Origin: Owenweeksia sp963758205
GTDB lineage: Bacteria; Bacteroidota; Bacteroidia; Flavobacteriales; Schleiferiaceae
Assembly (NCBI GenBank): GCA_963758205.1
Contig: CAVWUM010000002.1
Coordinates: 1,240,001 to 1,304,000 of the forward strand
Direction: 5' to 3'
DNA: 64,000 nt
Shown piece after piece: positions 46,101 through 55,140 of this stretch. The translations under genes and the position numbers were made by a program. Each line of letters opens with the position of its first letter. The stretch's first letter is position 1. Below the pieces are notes generated by a model that saw nothing but the letters and a program-made list of their open reading frames with translations, did no database searches and was not told the DNA's origin.

Positions 46101-47705
46101 ATGAGAAAGTTTTTATTCTTAGTTATAATCTTATCAATAAGTTCTGTGAGCATACGCTCACAGAACCTTATACCTAACCACGACTTTTCTCAACTATTAA
46201 GCTGCACTTACACAAACGCGGTCGGACTTGAAAATTACTATGCTAATTGGTTTTCTCCACCAAGAAGCCCATCTGATAGCATCTATGGTTTGGCAAGTAG
46301 AGCGTTCATCTGGGATACATGCAATAAACAAATGAATGGCATTGTAGGCATCTACGGACACAATATCATATATACCGCAGGTAGCCAAAGATGTCCTCTA
46401 TTTAAGTTCTACAACCCTTATCCTAAAGAAGGCACAGGTTATTTAGGTATGACCATATTGGATTCCTTTCAATATACCGAGCCCATATGCTATACCCGTT
46501 CTATTTGTTCCTCACCTTGGCAAGCTCATATAAACCGTCAAAAAAGTTTCTATGCAGGAAGGAATTTTGCTGAGGTAATGATAACGCAAAATCTTATTAC
46601 CAATGAAAAATATATTATTGAATTTTATGTATTAAGAGGTTACAGAGAGGCCTCTAATGTTATTGCTCAAAATGCAGGTGCCTTGATAAGTTCGGACACT
46701 ATAAGACATTTTGACTATAAAAAGCAGAGCCTTGTACCAACTGTCGAAGCCCAATCTTTAATATTTGAAGAAGAAAATTGGGTCAGGATAAAAGGTGAAT
46801 TTACAGCAATAGGTAATGAAAAATTCTTAACGCTTGGTAATTTTAGGACCGATGCAAATTCAAATTATCTCTTTACACCAGCAGATAGCAATTTTTGCGC
46901 TGGGGGAGGTTCGCCAATTTATTACTTCGATGCCGTGTACCTTTACCTCCATACCGATACCCTTTTTAATGTGGAACTGCCACCCGATACTACCCTTTGC
47001 CCCGGCCAAACCCTGCAACTGCATGCCTGGCATGATGACGGCTTTAAACTGGAGGATACCGTAAAAACCTTTTTGTGGAGCAATGGTAGCACCGATAGCA
47101 GTATTACCGTTACTCAACCCGGCTTTTACTGGGTAAAGGTGGAGTATAACCACCGCTTTTGGCAAAGTGATACCATAGAGGTAAAACGTGCCGTGCCGCC
47201 CTACACCAGCGGCCTTAAACCTTTACTGGAAGGCTGCCAGGGCGATGAAGTTATACTAAAAGCCCAAAGCGACCCTAACCGCCAACTGCTTTGGAGCACA
47301 GGCTATGTTGGCCAATCCATCACCGTAAGGGATAGCGGCTACTACTGGCTTTCAGCCCTCTCAGTTTGTGATACGGTAATTGACTCGGTATTGGTAAGCC
47401 TTATAGATTGTGATACGGTAAAGGAACTGCCGCCTGTTTATATCCCCAGTGCCTTTACCCCCAATGGCGATGGCCTTAATGATACCTGGGCCATTGGCAA
47501 CCTGCCTGAAGAGAATGAGCTGGTAATATTTAATCGCTGGGGAGAGCTTATCTACCGCAAGGTAAACTACCAAAATGAGTGGGACGGCAGAAACACGGAT
47601 GGCAGCAAGCTGCCGCTGGGCGTTTACATCTATCAGCTTACCTACAGCCACAATAACGGTAAAACCGTTACCGACCAGGGTTGGGTGAGTGTATTGGATA
47701 ATTAG
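46101..47705 (+). CDS. Secreted protein with gliding-motility-type C-terminal domain, T9SS type B (copy 2 of tandem pair)
   Basis: A 534-residue secreted protein with signal peptide ending SIRSQNLI. It is a tandem duplicate of the gene at 44408: the C-terminal 777 bp have the same length and by my reading about ten amino-acid differences, while the N-terminal half is clearly diverged though collinear (NEKY/NEEYVIEF, FAEVM). Same gliding-associated C-terminal domain. A hairpin spans the signal-peptide end (46137-46171). The 97-bp gap upstream shows no clear terminator. Function unknown; a surface antigen or adhesin is inference. Confidence 0.85.
   Translation: MRKFLFLVIILSISSVSIRSQNLIPNHDFSQLLSCTYTNAVGLENYYANWFSPPRSPSDSIYGLASRAFIWDTCNKQMNGIVGIYGHNIIYTAGSQRCPLFKFYNPYPKEGTGYLGMTILDSFQYTEPICYTRSICSSPWQAHINRQKSFYAGRNFAEVMITQNLITNEKYIIEFYVLRGYREASNVIAQNAGALISSDTIRHFDYKKQSLVPTVEAQSLIFEEENWVRIKGEFTAIGNEKFLTLGNFRTDANSNYLFTPADSNFCAGGGSPIYYFDAVYLYLHTDTLFNVELPPDTTLCPGQTLQLHAWHDDGFKLEDTVKTFLWSNGSTDSSITVTQPGFYWVKVEYNHRFWQSDTIEVKRAVPPYTSGLKPLLEGCQGDEVILKAQSDPNRQLLWSTGYVGQSITVRDSGYYWLSALSVCDTVIDSVLVSLIDCDTVKELPPVYIPSAFTPNGDGLNDTWAIGNLPEENELVIFNRWGELIYRKVNYQNEWDGRNTDGSKLPLGVYIYQLTYSHNNGKTVTDQGWVSVLDN
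46137..46171 (+). promoter_or_regulatory. Hairpin inside signal-peptide codons, 11-bp core extended to 15
   Basis: GTTCTGTGAGC (46141-46151), loop ATAC, GCTCACAGAAC (46156-46166), all paired. Outward ATAA (46137-46140) pairs with TTAT (46168-46171) past a bulged C. Compared with the hairpin at 44444 the stem shows compensating base changes. Confidence 0.8.
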
Positions 47706-47857
47706 CAAAACACCACCCCAGCCTATATAGTCTGGCAGACCTGATACCTCTTTAAAAAAAGGAGGGGAAACGCTCCGAGCCAAACTGTAAATTAAACAGC
47801 GGCAACTATATTCATTCGCATACCCACTACTCAATACCAAATTCTCAGTACTCCCAT

Positions 47858-49039
47858 TTACATCCACCTCCCCCACTCCTTCACCATCTTTTGGTGCGTC
47901 CATTTTTTAATTGGGGATAGATTGGAGAGGCCAATAACAGCATTGAGGGCCATTGGGTATTTCAGGGTTTTTTGCAGAGTGTAGCCGGTTTTTATTTCGC
48001 TTTTGTAGTAGCGGTACATATGCTCCTGGTAGGGGCGCAGATTGTACTTTTTTTGGCTAAGAGCTTCGGTTATATGCTCGGAGCAAATGCGGGCACTCAT
48101 CATCCCAGGCCCTATGCCCTTACCCGTAAAGGGTTCAATCATACCCGCAGCATCGCCCACCAGGGCATAGCGATCACCGGCAATAACGCGCTTTGGGGTA
48201 ATAATGGGCAAACCCCATCCACGGGGCTTTTCCAGCGCTTCGGCTTCGGCAAACATCTCCTTTATTTTGGAATGGGTGGTAATCATCTCCTCAAACATTT
48301 TTTTGAGGTTTACCTTTTTGGCAGATATAGCGGTGCTTACCATACCTAACCCCACGTTGGCTTCATTCTCCGAAAGGGGAAATGCCCAGAAGTAGCCCGG
48401 CAACAGCTTTTTATCAAAAAAGAATTCAAGGTGATTGCCCTTGTTAAAACCTTGCACATTTTTGTAATACAGCCTTATTCCGCCTATCAGGTGTTCCTTT
48501 TCCCTGAAGGCCTCAATGCCCAGGTGGCGGGTAACCACAGGTTTTTCGCCTTCGGCACCTATTACCATTTTGGCTTTTATTTCTACATCACCCACACCAT
48601 TGCGGCCCATTATGCTAACCTCATTGTTGGTTTTAACCAGATTTTTAACCTCGGTATTGGGCATAAAGTGGCAATAGTCTGAGTTGAGTCGCTGTACTAA
48701 AAAATCATCTAAATGGAGCCTGCGCGAAGTGTAAAACGGAGCATAAGGAAAGTCGTCCTGCTCAAAATCATAGCGCAGCTCTTTACCATTGGCAGAATGG
48801 AAGCAAAAGCCATGGCTGGGCAGCATTTCAGTTTGGGAGGCAAATTCAGCAAGTAAATCAGGGCTGATACGTTTCAGCACATTGAGTACATCTACGGTAA
48901 TGCCGTCTCCACAAATTTTATCGCGCGGAAACTCAGCTTTATCCAGCAGTATGTGGGTAATTTTTTGTTTGGATAAAAAGTGAGATAAGGTAGCACCGGC
49001 AGGCCCGGCCCCAACTATACAAACTTCGGTAGTGTACAT
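47858..49039 (-). CDS. Geranylgeranyl-reductase-family FAD-dependent oxidoreductase
   Basis: A 393-residue flavoprotein. The dinucleotide-binding motif VGAGPAGATLSHFL lies at residues ~7-20, the second FAD motif ALVGDAAGMIEPFTGKGIG near residue 285, and LLDKAEFPRDKICGD matches the geranylgeranyl reductase/digeranylgeranylglycerophospholipid reductase family. The true substrate in Bacteroidota is unclear. Confidence 0.88.
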   Translation of the reverse strand: MYTTEVCIVGAGPAGATLSHFLSKQKITHILLDKAEFPRDKICGDGITVDVLNVLKRISPDLLAEFASQTEMLPSHGFCFHSANGKELRYDFEQDDFPYAPFYTSRRLHLDDFLVQRLNSDYCHFMPNTEVKNLVKTNNEVSIMGRNGVGDVEIKAKMVIGAEGEKPVVTRHLGIEAFREKEHLIGGIRLYYKNVQGFNKGNHLEFFFDKKLLPGYFWAFPLSENEANVGLGMVSTAISAKKVNLKKMFEEMITTHSKIKEMFAEAEALEKPRGWGLPIITPKRVIAGDRYALVGDAAGMIEPFTGKGIGPGMMSARICSEHITEALSQKKYNLRPYQEHMYRYYKSEIKTGYTLQKTLKYPMALNAVIGLSNLSPIKKWTHQKMVKEWGRWM

Positions 49040-49720
49040 TTCCTTTAGAAATTGGGGGCCGAAGATAATTTAACCCACAATAAAGACATGGCCAATTGAC
49101 CCCTTGTTTTACACCATTCGTCCCGTAATATTATCTGTCTATCGAAGATCAAATGTATCTACTTGACTGACAAAGGCTTTTGTGCCTAATATTGCACCAT
49201 CAAATAGAAACCGGGCCTATGGTTTTCATTTGGTTGCCCAAATTATAAACCAGCCAACGGATTTTTTTTGGGCCTTCGAATTCCGGAAGGAAATCACACA
49301 ACAACGAGGGCGAACCCCGTGAGAGCAATCTTGCGGGGTTCTTTATTTAAGCAAATCCTACAATGTTTCCTTATTCAACATGGGCTAAATTTTTGTCATG
49401 GTTTTCAAGTACTAGATGGCTAAAGTTGAAAACCACGCCAAAAATGGGCATGTCTGCAATCCTATTAATCCCCACGCTAAAGCGTGGGGCTAACATATCA
49501 TCCCGCGCCTGAACTGACGGACAGGCCGCTGGGGTGGTACGTTTGTGCTCGGTAAAAGTCTTCAAAATTCTATTTATTCATCAAGAAAAAACGAAGAGAA
49601 AACCTTGTTAAACCCGCGGTCCATTTAGTTTTTAACTATTGCACATGTAAGTTAGTTAGTAGATGTAATTAACCTTATTTAGAATCCATCTACACCCTTG
49701 CGTCACTTAATTTTGCGGCC
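49040..49720 (+). other. 681-bp intergenic region with palindromes and the ctaA promoter
   Basis: No gene is supported. It holds a terminator-like hairpin AACCCCG/CGGGGTT (about 49313-49340, followed by CTTTATTT), and a perfect palindrome CCCCACGCT-AA-AGCGTGGGG (49470-49489), of the REP-like kind. Near 49502-49535 the CCTG/CAGG pairs resemble the palindrome beside tRNA-Ser. At the right end TAATTTTG (49708-49715), an exact -7 box, lies 5 bases before the ctaA ATG. Confidence 0.55.
49708..49715 (+). promoter_or_regulatory. -7 box of ctaA, predicted leaderless
   Basis: TAATTTTG is an exact TAnnTTTG; only CGGCC separates it from the ATG at 49721. Confidence 0.6.
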
Positions 49721-50770
49721 ATGAAGAAGTGGCTTATCCGATTGACCAAAATTGAGCTGGTGTTACTTTTTTTGGTAATACTGGCCGGTAGTGTGGTACG
49801 TATGACGGGCTCGGGCATGGGTTGCCCCGATTGGCCCAAATGCTTTGGTTACATTATTCCTCCTACGGAGCAAAGCCAGCTGGAATGGACACCCAACCGT
49901 GAATTTAAAAAAGGGCAAATCATAATTGTAAATCAAAGTCTGCAGGTAGCCCAAGGCGATTTTACTACCGGGCCCACTTTTAAGCAGGGTAACTGGGAAC
50001 CCTACACCAAACATGACTATGCACTCTTTAACCCCTTCCACACCTGGACGGAATACGTAAACCGCCTTTTAGGTGCCTTATCAGGCTTACCCATGCTGGC
50101 ACTGGTATTTATGTCTTTACTATATGTCCGTAAAAACTGGCTTTACCTGCTGTTATCCATAACCGGATTATTTATGCTGGGCTTTGAGGCCTGGCTGGGG
50201 AAACTTGTAGTAGACGGTAACCTGATACCGGGCAGCATTACCATCCACATGATGGGCGCCTTAATACTGGTGGCGCTTATGCTTATTTTCAGAGGGCTGT
50301 TAATTAAGGAGCAGTTTGCCCCAGTGCAGGTAAATTCCAAATTCAAAGTATTGCTAATAGTGGCACTACTATTCACACTCATCCAAACTATATTGGGTAC
50401 ACAGGTAAGGGAGCAAATTGACCATCTTAACGAAAGTGGTATGACCCGCACCAACTGGATTGAAAACCTGAACTGGCAGTTTTATGTACACCGCACTTTT
50501 TCGCTGGTAATACTGGGGCTCAACTTTTGGCTGTGGCGTAGCAATAAGCGCAACAATAGGGGTATTAAGGAAATACTGCCGGTAATGGTCATTATTTTCT
50601 TTGAAATAGCGCTGGGTATTTTTCTGAATTACCTGGAGGTACCAAAATTTGCTCAGCCTACCCACTTACTGCTTGGGGCCATGCTTTTTGCATTTCAGCT
50701 ATTTGCGGTGGTACGGGTGATGTTGGCTGATAAATTGGAGGTAAAGAAAAACCTCAACTATCATCTTTAG
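49721..50770 (+). CDS. ctaA: Heme A synthase, COX15/CtaA family
   Basis: Converts heme O to heme A for aa3-type oxidases. The 349 residues carry eight or so membrane helices. The motif RMTGSGMGCPDWPKCFG near residue 28 is diagnostic, and heme-ligand histidines are seen in NPFHTWTEYVNR, ITIHMMGALI, FYVHRTFSLV and AQPTHLLLGAM. It shows the cell also makes an aa3 oxidase, besides the cbb3 oxidase encoded at the right end. The 3' end overlaps the convergent RelE-like toxin by 17 bp. Confidence 0.95.
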   Translation: MKKWLIRLTKIELVLLFLVILAGSVVRMTGSGMGCPDWPKCFGYIIPPTEQSQLEWTPNREFKKGQIIIVNQSLQVAQGDFTTGPTFKQGNWEPYTKHDYALFNPFHTWTEYVNRLLGALSGLPMLALVFMSLLYVRKNWLYLLLSITGLFMLGFEAWLGKLVVDGNLIPGSITIHMMGALILVALMLIFRGLLIKEQFAPVQVNSKFKVLLIVALLFTLIQTILGTQVREQIDHLNESGMTRTNWIENLNWQFYVHRTFSLVILGLNFWLWRSNKRNNRGIKEILPVMVIIFFEIALGIFLNYLEVPKFAQPTHLLLGAMLFAFQLFAVVRVMLADKLEVKKNLNYHL

Positions 50771-51092
50771 GTAATTGCTCAAGTAATTCTATAATCTCTT
50801 TGTCTGAAATACTTTCCTTTTCAGATTTATCATAAATAGAAAGAAGATAAATTGTAGTAGCTGTAATTCTCAAATGAGTAATTAATCTGGCTCCGCCTGA
50901 TTTTCCTTTACCCTTAGAACTAATTGCCATGCGTACTTTATAACAATTATTACCTAATCCAATTCCTTGCTCAGGATTTTGCCTAAGGCTCTCGGCCAAA
51001 TGGAAAATATCAGTCTTTAAGGAAGGGAATTTCTTTGCAAGTTTTTTAACCTGCCTATCAAAATTGGGAATGGTGGAAACCTCAAAGTTCAT
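50754..51092 (-). CDS. RelE/ParE-superfamily toxin
   Basis: A 112-residue protein resembling RelE-like mRNA interferases: FEVSTIPNFDRQVKKLAKKFP at the N terminus, then GIGLGNNCYKVRMAI and ARLITHLRI. It overlaps the antitoxin by 11 bp, the usual arrangement. Catalytic residues cannot be assigned with confidence. Confidence 0.82.
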   Translation of the reverse strand: MNFEVSTIPNFDRQVKKLAKKFPSLKTDIFHLAESLRQNPEQGIGLGNNCYKVRMAISSKGKGKSGGARLITHLRITATTIYLLSIYDKSEKESISDKEIIELLEQLPKDDS

Positions 51093-51288
51093 CCAAAAGC
51101 TCTTGTATAGGTCTCGCTTTTAGTTTGCCTTCTTTTACCAGATTCATTTCGGTTACGGCCTGCTGAATGCCCTCCAGTATCTCGGATTTATAAGGCGTAA
51201 GAGGTTGTGCCTTCACAAACTTCAGGCTAGAAAGCAGTTCCATTACAAATGCAACTTTATCTTCTTTTATATCAAGCAGTACTTTCAT
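51082..51288 (-). CDS. Antitoxin of the RelE-like pair
   Basis: A 68-residue protein directly upstream of the toxin, beginning MKVLLDIKEDKVAFVMELLS and ending in an amphipathic tail (LKARPIQELLDEL). Similar short antitoxins accompany RelE-like toxins in Bacteroidota. The DNA-binding mode is not clear. Confidence 0.8.
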   Translation of the reverse strand: MKVLLDIKEDKVAFVMELLSSLKFVKAQPLTPYKSEILEGIQQAVTEMNLVKEGKLKARPIQELLDEL

Positions 51289-51335
51289 AGTAATTCAAAA
51301 ATAGGTAAAAAGTAAACTAACGGTTGAGCCCTTTC

Positions 51336-51539
51336 CTAATCCTCATACATCACATCCATTGCCTTAAAGCTATCCGTAAGGCTTACCTGTAGCTTAACTA
51401 CGGTAAAGCCGGTTGGCAAAATGGAGTTCAGGTTTTCATTGGTAAGATACACGCGGATGCCCTCGGCCTCCAATCTGCTCTTAAGCAGGTGGGCACGCGT
51501 TACATTGTCAAATTCCGCTATGGTGACGAGTTCCGCCAT
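51336..51539 (-). CDS. DUF2007 putative signal-transducing protein
   Basis: A 67-residue protein with the DUF2007 pattern: TIAEFDNVTRAHLLKSRLEA then GIRVYLTNEN and VKLQV. These are ferredoxin-like small proteins of unknown function. It overlaps the 3' end of gldD by 22 bp, so it is in the gld operon. Confidence 0.85.
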   Translation of the reverse strand: MAELVTIAEFDNVTRAHLLKSRLEAEGIRVYLTNENLNSILPTGFTVVKLQVSLTDSFKAMDVMYED

Positions 51540-52096
51540 TCCAGTGTTTCTATAAGGTGAGCAACCTCTTCGTACATGTAATCGTTTACAGGCTGAAGAG
51601 AATCCTCGTTGGGTTCGGCATAAAAATACAACACCCCTCTCAGAAAGTTCTCGGTACTATCTGTAACAAAAAACTGCACATTGGTGGCGGCCTCTCCCCT
51701 TATCCTGTAGAGGATGCCATACACCTCTTTTTCACGGCCCAGTATCAAATCTTCCTTTATGCCATCCGCCTTTACAGTGTGTTTAAAGGCAAGTTCACGG
51801 GCATCGCCCAGCAGCGTATCCAGATTATTTGATGTGACGGGTTTATAGGTAAGCTGCAACCTGGCTTTAAGAGAGGGGTAATACACATCACCCCAGCACT
51901 CTTTTTGGGCAGGCTCCCAGCGGGCCGCCTTATTGTACTCAAATGTATAGTTGCAATTAAGGTCAAGATTGCGGTATTCCTTATCGGGAAGTCCTATACG
52001 GAAGTATCCATGCGGTTTAGGCGTATAGGCATCCTCGCCACCACAGGCTATTAGCAGTGGGGCTGCCAGTAAAATAAGTCTAATCTTCCTCAGCAT
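51518..52096 (-). CDS. gldD: Gliding motility lipoprotein GldD
   Basis: A 192-residue lipoprotein required for gliding and T9SS function in Flavobacterium. Signal and lipobox are LILLAAPLLIAC, followed by the GldD start PKPHGYFRIGLPDKEY and later CWGDVYYPSLKARLQLTYK. It overlaps gldE by 17 bp. The gldE-gldD order is conserved in gliding Bacteroidota. Confidence 0.95.
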   Translation of the reverse strand: MLRKIRLILLAAPLLIACGGEDAYTPKPHGYFRIGLPDKEYRNLDLNCNYTFEYNKAARWEPAQKECWGDVYYPSLKARLQLTYKPVTSNNLDTLLGDARELAFKHTVKADGIKEDLILGREKEVYGILYRIRGEAATNVQFFVTDSTENFLRGVLYFYAEPNEDSLQPVNDYMYEEVAHLIETLEWRNSSP

Positions 52097-53426
52097 TCTC
52101 CTCTTCTTTTTCGGGCAGCATTACTTTGATGCTCTTAATTCTTCGCCCATCTTTACTTTCCACCTTAAAGTTTATCCTCTCAAACTCTATCACTTCATCC
52201 GTTTCCGGAAATTTACCCGCAATCTCCAGTAAAAATCCGGCCAATGTATCGGCATCTCCGCTTGCTTCTTCAAAAATCTCGTTGTCCACATCCACCACCT
52301 TCATAAAATCAGTAAGGTGGGTTTTACCCTCAAATATGTAGGTCTTCTCATCCAGTTTGGAATAAACGAGGTCATCATCATCAAACTCATCGCTAATCTC
52401 CCCAACTATCTCTTCAATTACATCCTCAAGGGTGATAATTCCGGAGGTGCCCCCAAACTCATCCACCACCACGGCCAGGTGTATCTTCTTTTCCTGGAAC
52501 TCTTTTAACAGATCGTCAATCTTTTTATTCTCCGGCACAAAAAACGAATCGCGCACCAGCTCCATCCACTTAAAGTCTTTTGAGGCATCCTCATGCGGAA
52601 GCAAATCCTTTATATACAGGGTTCCGCGTATCTGGTCAAAATTTTCTTCGTATACTGGTATGCGGCTGTAGCCGGATTCAAGAATGATATTCAGCACCTT
52701 TTCATAATCCCAGCTTACCTCCACACATATCACATCCATACGTGGTTTCATGATTTGCTTTACCGTAGTGCTGCCAAATTTTACAATACCCTGTAGCATC
52801 TTCTGCTCCTCCTGTGTAGTGTTTTCATCGTGGGTGGTAATTTCCAACGCCTGTGAAAGGTCATTAACCGAAAGGTTTTCGGTATTGCTCCTCAATCTGC
52901 GTTCAATAAGGTTTGTACTGCGCACCAGCAGACGGCTTACCGGCTTAAAAAACATTCTAAGCAAATACATAGGCCGGCTCATAAATGAGGAGAATCCTGG
53001 AGCATTACGGGTGGCATATACTTTAGGTAATACTTCCCCAAAAAGCAAAATAAGAAAGGTGATTAACCCTACCTGAATGATAAAACCCAGCGTTGGATTG
53101 CCTGAAAAATCAAATAGCCTTTCGGTAATAAAGGAAGACAGAATTACTATACCAACATTAATAAAGTTATTGCTGATGAGTATAGTGGCCAAAAGAGTTT
53201 TGGGGTGATCCAGCAAATCAACTATAGTATCATAAGTGGATTTGTGGCTGGACTTCATGCTATCCAGGTCCTGCGCCTTTAGCGAGAAAAAAGCCACCTC
53301 TGAACCACTGATTACGGCAGAGCCAATCAGCATCACACCCAGAATGACAAAAGGTACAATCAGGGCAGGATCAAAAGGGTTGAGATAACTTAAAAACAGG
53401 AGGTAACTCGAAGGTTCGGGATCCAA
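52080..53426 (-). CDS. gldE: Gliding motility-associated protein GldE (CorC/HlyC-like)
   Basis: A 448-residue protein with an N-terminal four-helix CNNM/DUF21 membrane domain (PFVILGVMLIGSAVISGSEV), two CBS domains (MKPRMDVICVEV; AVVVDEFGGTSGIITLEDV) and a C-terminal CorC_HlyC domain. It works with GldD in gliding. The start codon is TTG at 53426, preceded by ssb. Confidence 0.94.
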   Translation of the reverse strand: MDPEPSSYLLFLSYLNPFDPALIVPFVILGVMLIGSAVISGSEVAFFSLKAQDLDSMKSSHKSTYDTIVDLLDHPKTLLATILISNNFINVGIVILSSFITERLFDFSGNPTLGFIIQVGLITFLILLFGEVLPKVYATRNAPGFSSFMSRPMYLLRMFFKPVSRLLVRSTNLIERRLRSNTENLSVNDLSQALEITTHDENTTQEEQKMLQGIVKFGSTTVKQIMKPRMDVICVEVSWDYEKVLNIILESGYSRIPVYEENFDQIRGTLYIKDLLPHEDASKDFKWMELVRDSFFVPENKKIDDLLKEFQEKKIHLAVVVDEFGGTSGIITLEDVIEEIVGEISDEFDDDDLVYSKLDEKTYIFEGKTHLTDFMKVVDVDNEIFEEASGDADTLAGFLLEIAGKFPETDEVIEFERINFKVESKDGRRIKSIKVMLPEKEEENAEED

Positions 53427-53448
53427 AGGAGGGCGTATTAGTTAATAC

Positions 53449-53898
53449 TTAAAATGGTAGGTCATCATCTTCGTCATCAGAACCAAGGTTTACTGGCGCA
53501 GAAGAAGCATTGCTGTTTCCACTACTGTAACCACCCGAACCTTGCGACTGACCATCGGCTGAAGGACTGCCAAGCATCGTCATGTTATCACCATGAACTT
53601 CGGTGGCGTAGCGCTTTTCACCACTTTGGTCATCCCAGCTCCTGGTTTTTATTTTCCCTTCAATAAAAACCTTATCGCCTTTGTGGAGGTACTTTTCGGC
53701 CACTTCGGCCAGGCCTCTGCGTAGTACTATGGTGTGCCATTCGGTTGTAGTAACCTTTTCATTGGTTTTGCGGCTGGTGTAGGTTTCTGAGGTAGCTATC
53801 GGGAAACGAGCCAGCATGCCCCCACCTTCAAACGTTTTTATCTCAGGGTCTTTACCCAGGTTACCAATCAGCATTACTTTATTTAAACTTCCAGCCAT
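53449..53898 (-). CDS. ssb: Single-stranded DNA-binding protein
   Basis: A 149-residue SSB with N-terminal OB fold (NKVMLIGNLGKDPEIKTFE, EWHTIVLRRGLAEVAEKYL), a Gly/Ser-rich linker, and the acidic C-terminal tip DDEDDDLPF that recruits partners. An exact -7 box TAAATTTG lies about 20 bases upstream of its start on the minus strand. Confidence 0.96.
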   Translation of the reverse strand: MAGSLNKVMLIGNLGKDPEIKTFEGGGMLARFPIATSETYTSRKTNEKVTTTEWHTIVLRRGLAEVAEKYLHKGDKVFIEGKIKTRSWDDQSGEKRYATEVHGDNMTMLGSPSADGQSQGSGGYSSGNSNASSAPVNLGSDDEDDDLPF

Positions 53899-53943
53899 TT
53901 TTTTTCGGTTTCGAACAAATTTATAAAATAAACCTGCGCAATT

Positions 53944-55017
53944 TTAAAGGGGCAAAGTTAGCTGTTTTCTATCCATCAGCTTCCGTAAAGGTCTCGGAAA
54001 ACCGAGTTCACCAAGTTGGGATTTGCTCACCCACTGCATATCTCGCGGCATGTCTTTATTTCCCCATTTTTTAATTGAAATCTCAAACACTCTACAGTGT
54101 ATAGTCTGATGACTCAATTTATGGGGCGCTAAATCTGTAATCTTCTCAAAGGTCCGCTCAGAATTAAGACCTAAAACAGTCTCAAGCTCGTTATTCATCA
54201 CATCTGTATCTAATAAAGCTGTGTGTTCCACCAGTGGAAATTGATACAGCTGTTTCCAGATATCCTTACCCATACGCTGCTCAACCAATACTTTGTCCTT
54301 ATGTTTTATCAGTGCATAATTGAAATACCGCTGTCGGTCGTATTTCTTTTTTTCCTTTACGGGAAGGTCCGCAACCGTGGATTTGGCAAAGGCATAGCAG
54401 CTATTATTCAAGGGGCATTTTGCACAATCAGGGCTTTTAGGCACACATTGCAATGCGCCAAATTCCATAATAGCCTGATTGTAAGTGGCTGGACCTTTTT
54501 TATCCAGCAGTCTATCCGCCAGTTCACTAAACTCCTTTTTACCCTGAGTACTGTTAATTGGAGTTTTACTGCCAAATACCCTGGCCAGAACCCTATATAC
54601 GTTACCATCTACTACGGCATGAGGCTGGTTATGGGCAAATGAGCTAATGGCGGCTGCCGTATAATCGCCAACACCCTTAAGTTTTAATATCTCGTGGTGG
54701 GTAATTGGAAAACTACCATCAAAATCAGTTACAATTTGTTTGGCGGCTGAATGAAGATTTCTGGCGCGGCTGTAATAACCCAAGCCCTCCCAGTCTTTCA
54801 TCACCTTATTTTCGGGTGCTTGCGCCAGATGAAAAACTGTAGGATAATTATTAATAAACTTTTTGAAGTAAGGTAATCCTTGATTTACACGGGTTTGCTG
54901 TAATATTATTTCTGAAATCCAGATAATGTAAGGATCAGTAGAATTTCTCCACGGGAGATCACGTTTATGCACATTATACCAGCTTAAGAGGGCCTGCCGG
55001 AAACTTTGTTTGTTCAA
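53944..55017 (-). CDS. mutY: A/G-specific adenine glycosylase
   Basis: Removes adenine opposite 8-oxoguanine. The 357 residues have the helix-hairpin-helix LKGVGDYTAAAISSFAH with the catalytic Asp in VVDGNVYR, the iron-sulfur cluster motif CVPKSPDCAKCPLNNSC (C-x6-C-x2-C-x5-C), and the C-terminal NUDIX-like domain. It is convergent with no gene but divergent from HU at 55141. Confidence 0.96.
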   Translation of the reverse strand: MNKQSFRQALLSWYNVHKRDLPWRNSTDPYIIWISEIILQQTRVNQGLPYFKKFINNYPTVFHLAQAPENKVMKDWEGLGYYSRARNLHSAAKQIVTDFDGSFPITHHEILKLKGVGDYTAAAISSFAHNQPHAVVDGNVYRVLARVFGSKTPINSTQGKKEFSELADRLLDKKGPATYNQAIMEFGALQCVPKSPDCAKCPLNNSCYAFAKSTVADLPVKEKKKYDRQRYFNYALIKHKDKVLVEQRMGKDIWKQLYQFPLVEHTALLDTDVMNNELETVLGLNSERTFEKITDLAPHKLSHQTIHCRVFEISIKKWGNKDMPRDMQWVSKSQLGELGFPRPLRKLMDRKQLTLPL

Positions 55018-55089
55018 AATATTTGTATTTGAAGCACTTACGAAGAAAAAAATTGAATAAATCGGTTTCGCGGTACGATAAATTCACTT

Positions 55090-55097
55090 TATATTTG
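55090..55097 (+). promoter_or_regulatory. -7 box of the HU gene
   Basis: TATATTTG matches TAnnTTTG exactly. It would start transcription near 55103, about 38 bases before the ATG at 55141. A TTTC at 55066-55069, about 20 bases upstream, may serve as -33. Confidence 0.6.
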
Positions 55098-55140
55098 CAG
55101 CCCTCAAAAATAACGAGATTAATAATTAATTGATATACAA

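Larger units (their letters stand above)
45227..47705 (+). repeat. 777-bp direct duplication (45227-46003 and 46929-47705)
   Basis: The 3' halves of the two tandem genes are collinear with no length change and very similar sequence, mostly differing at synonymous sites. The similarity starts abruptly near GATGCCGT in both. It is a substrate for homologous recombination or gene conversion; deletion between copies would leave one chimeric gene. Confidence 0.85.

Noticed and set aside
47361..47903. 180-residue minus-strand open frame
   Set aside because: Most of it is antisense to the conserved gliding-domain half of the surface gene, which also produces a matching shadow frame in the copy at 45650-45871.
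49371..49565. 64-residue minus-strand open frame
   Set aside because: It covers the palindromes of an intergenic repeat region and has no domain, signal or neighbour support.
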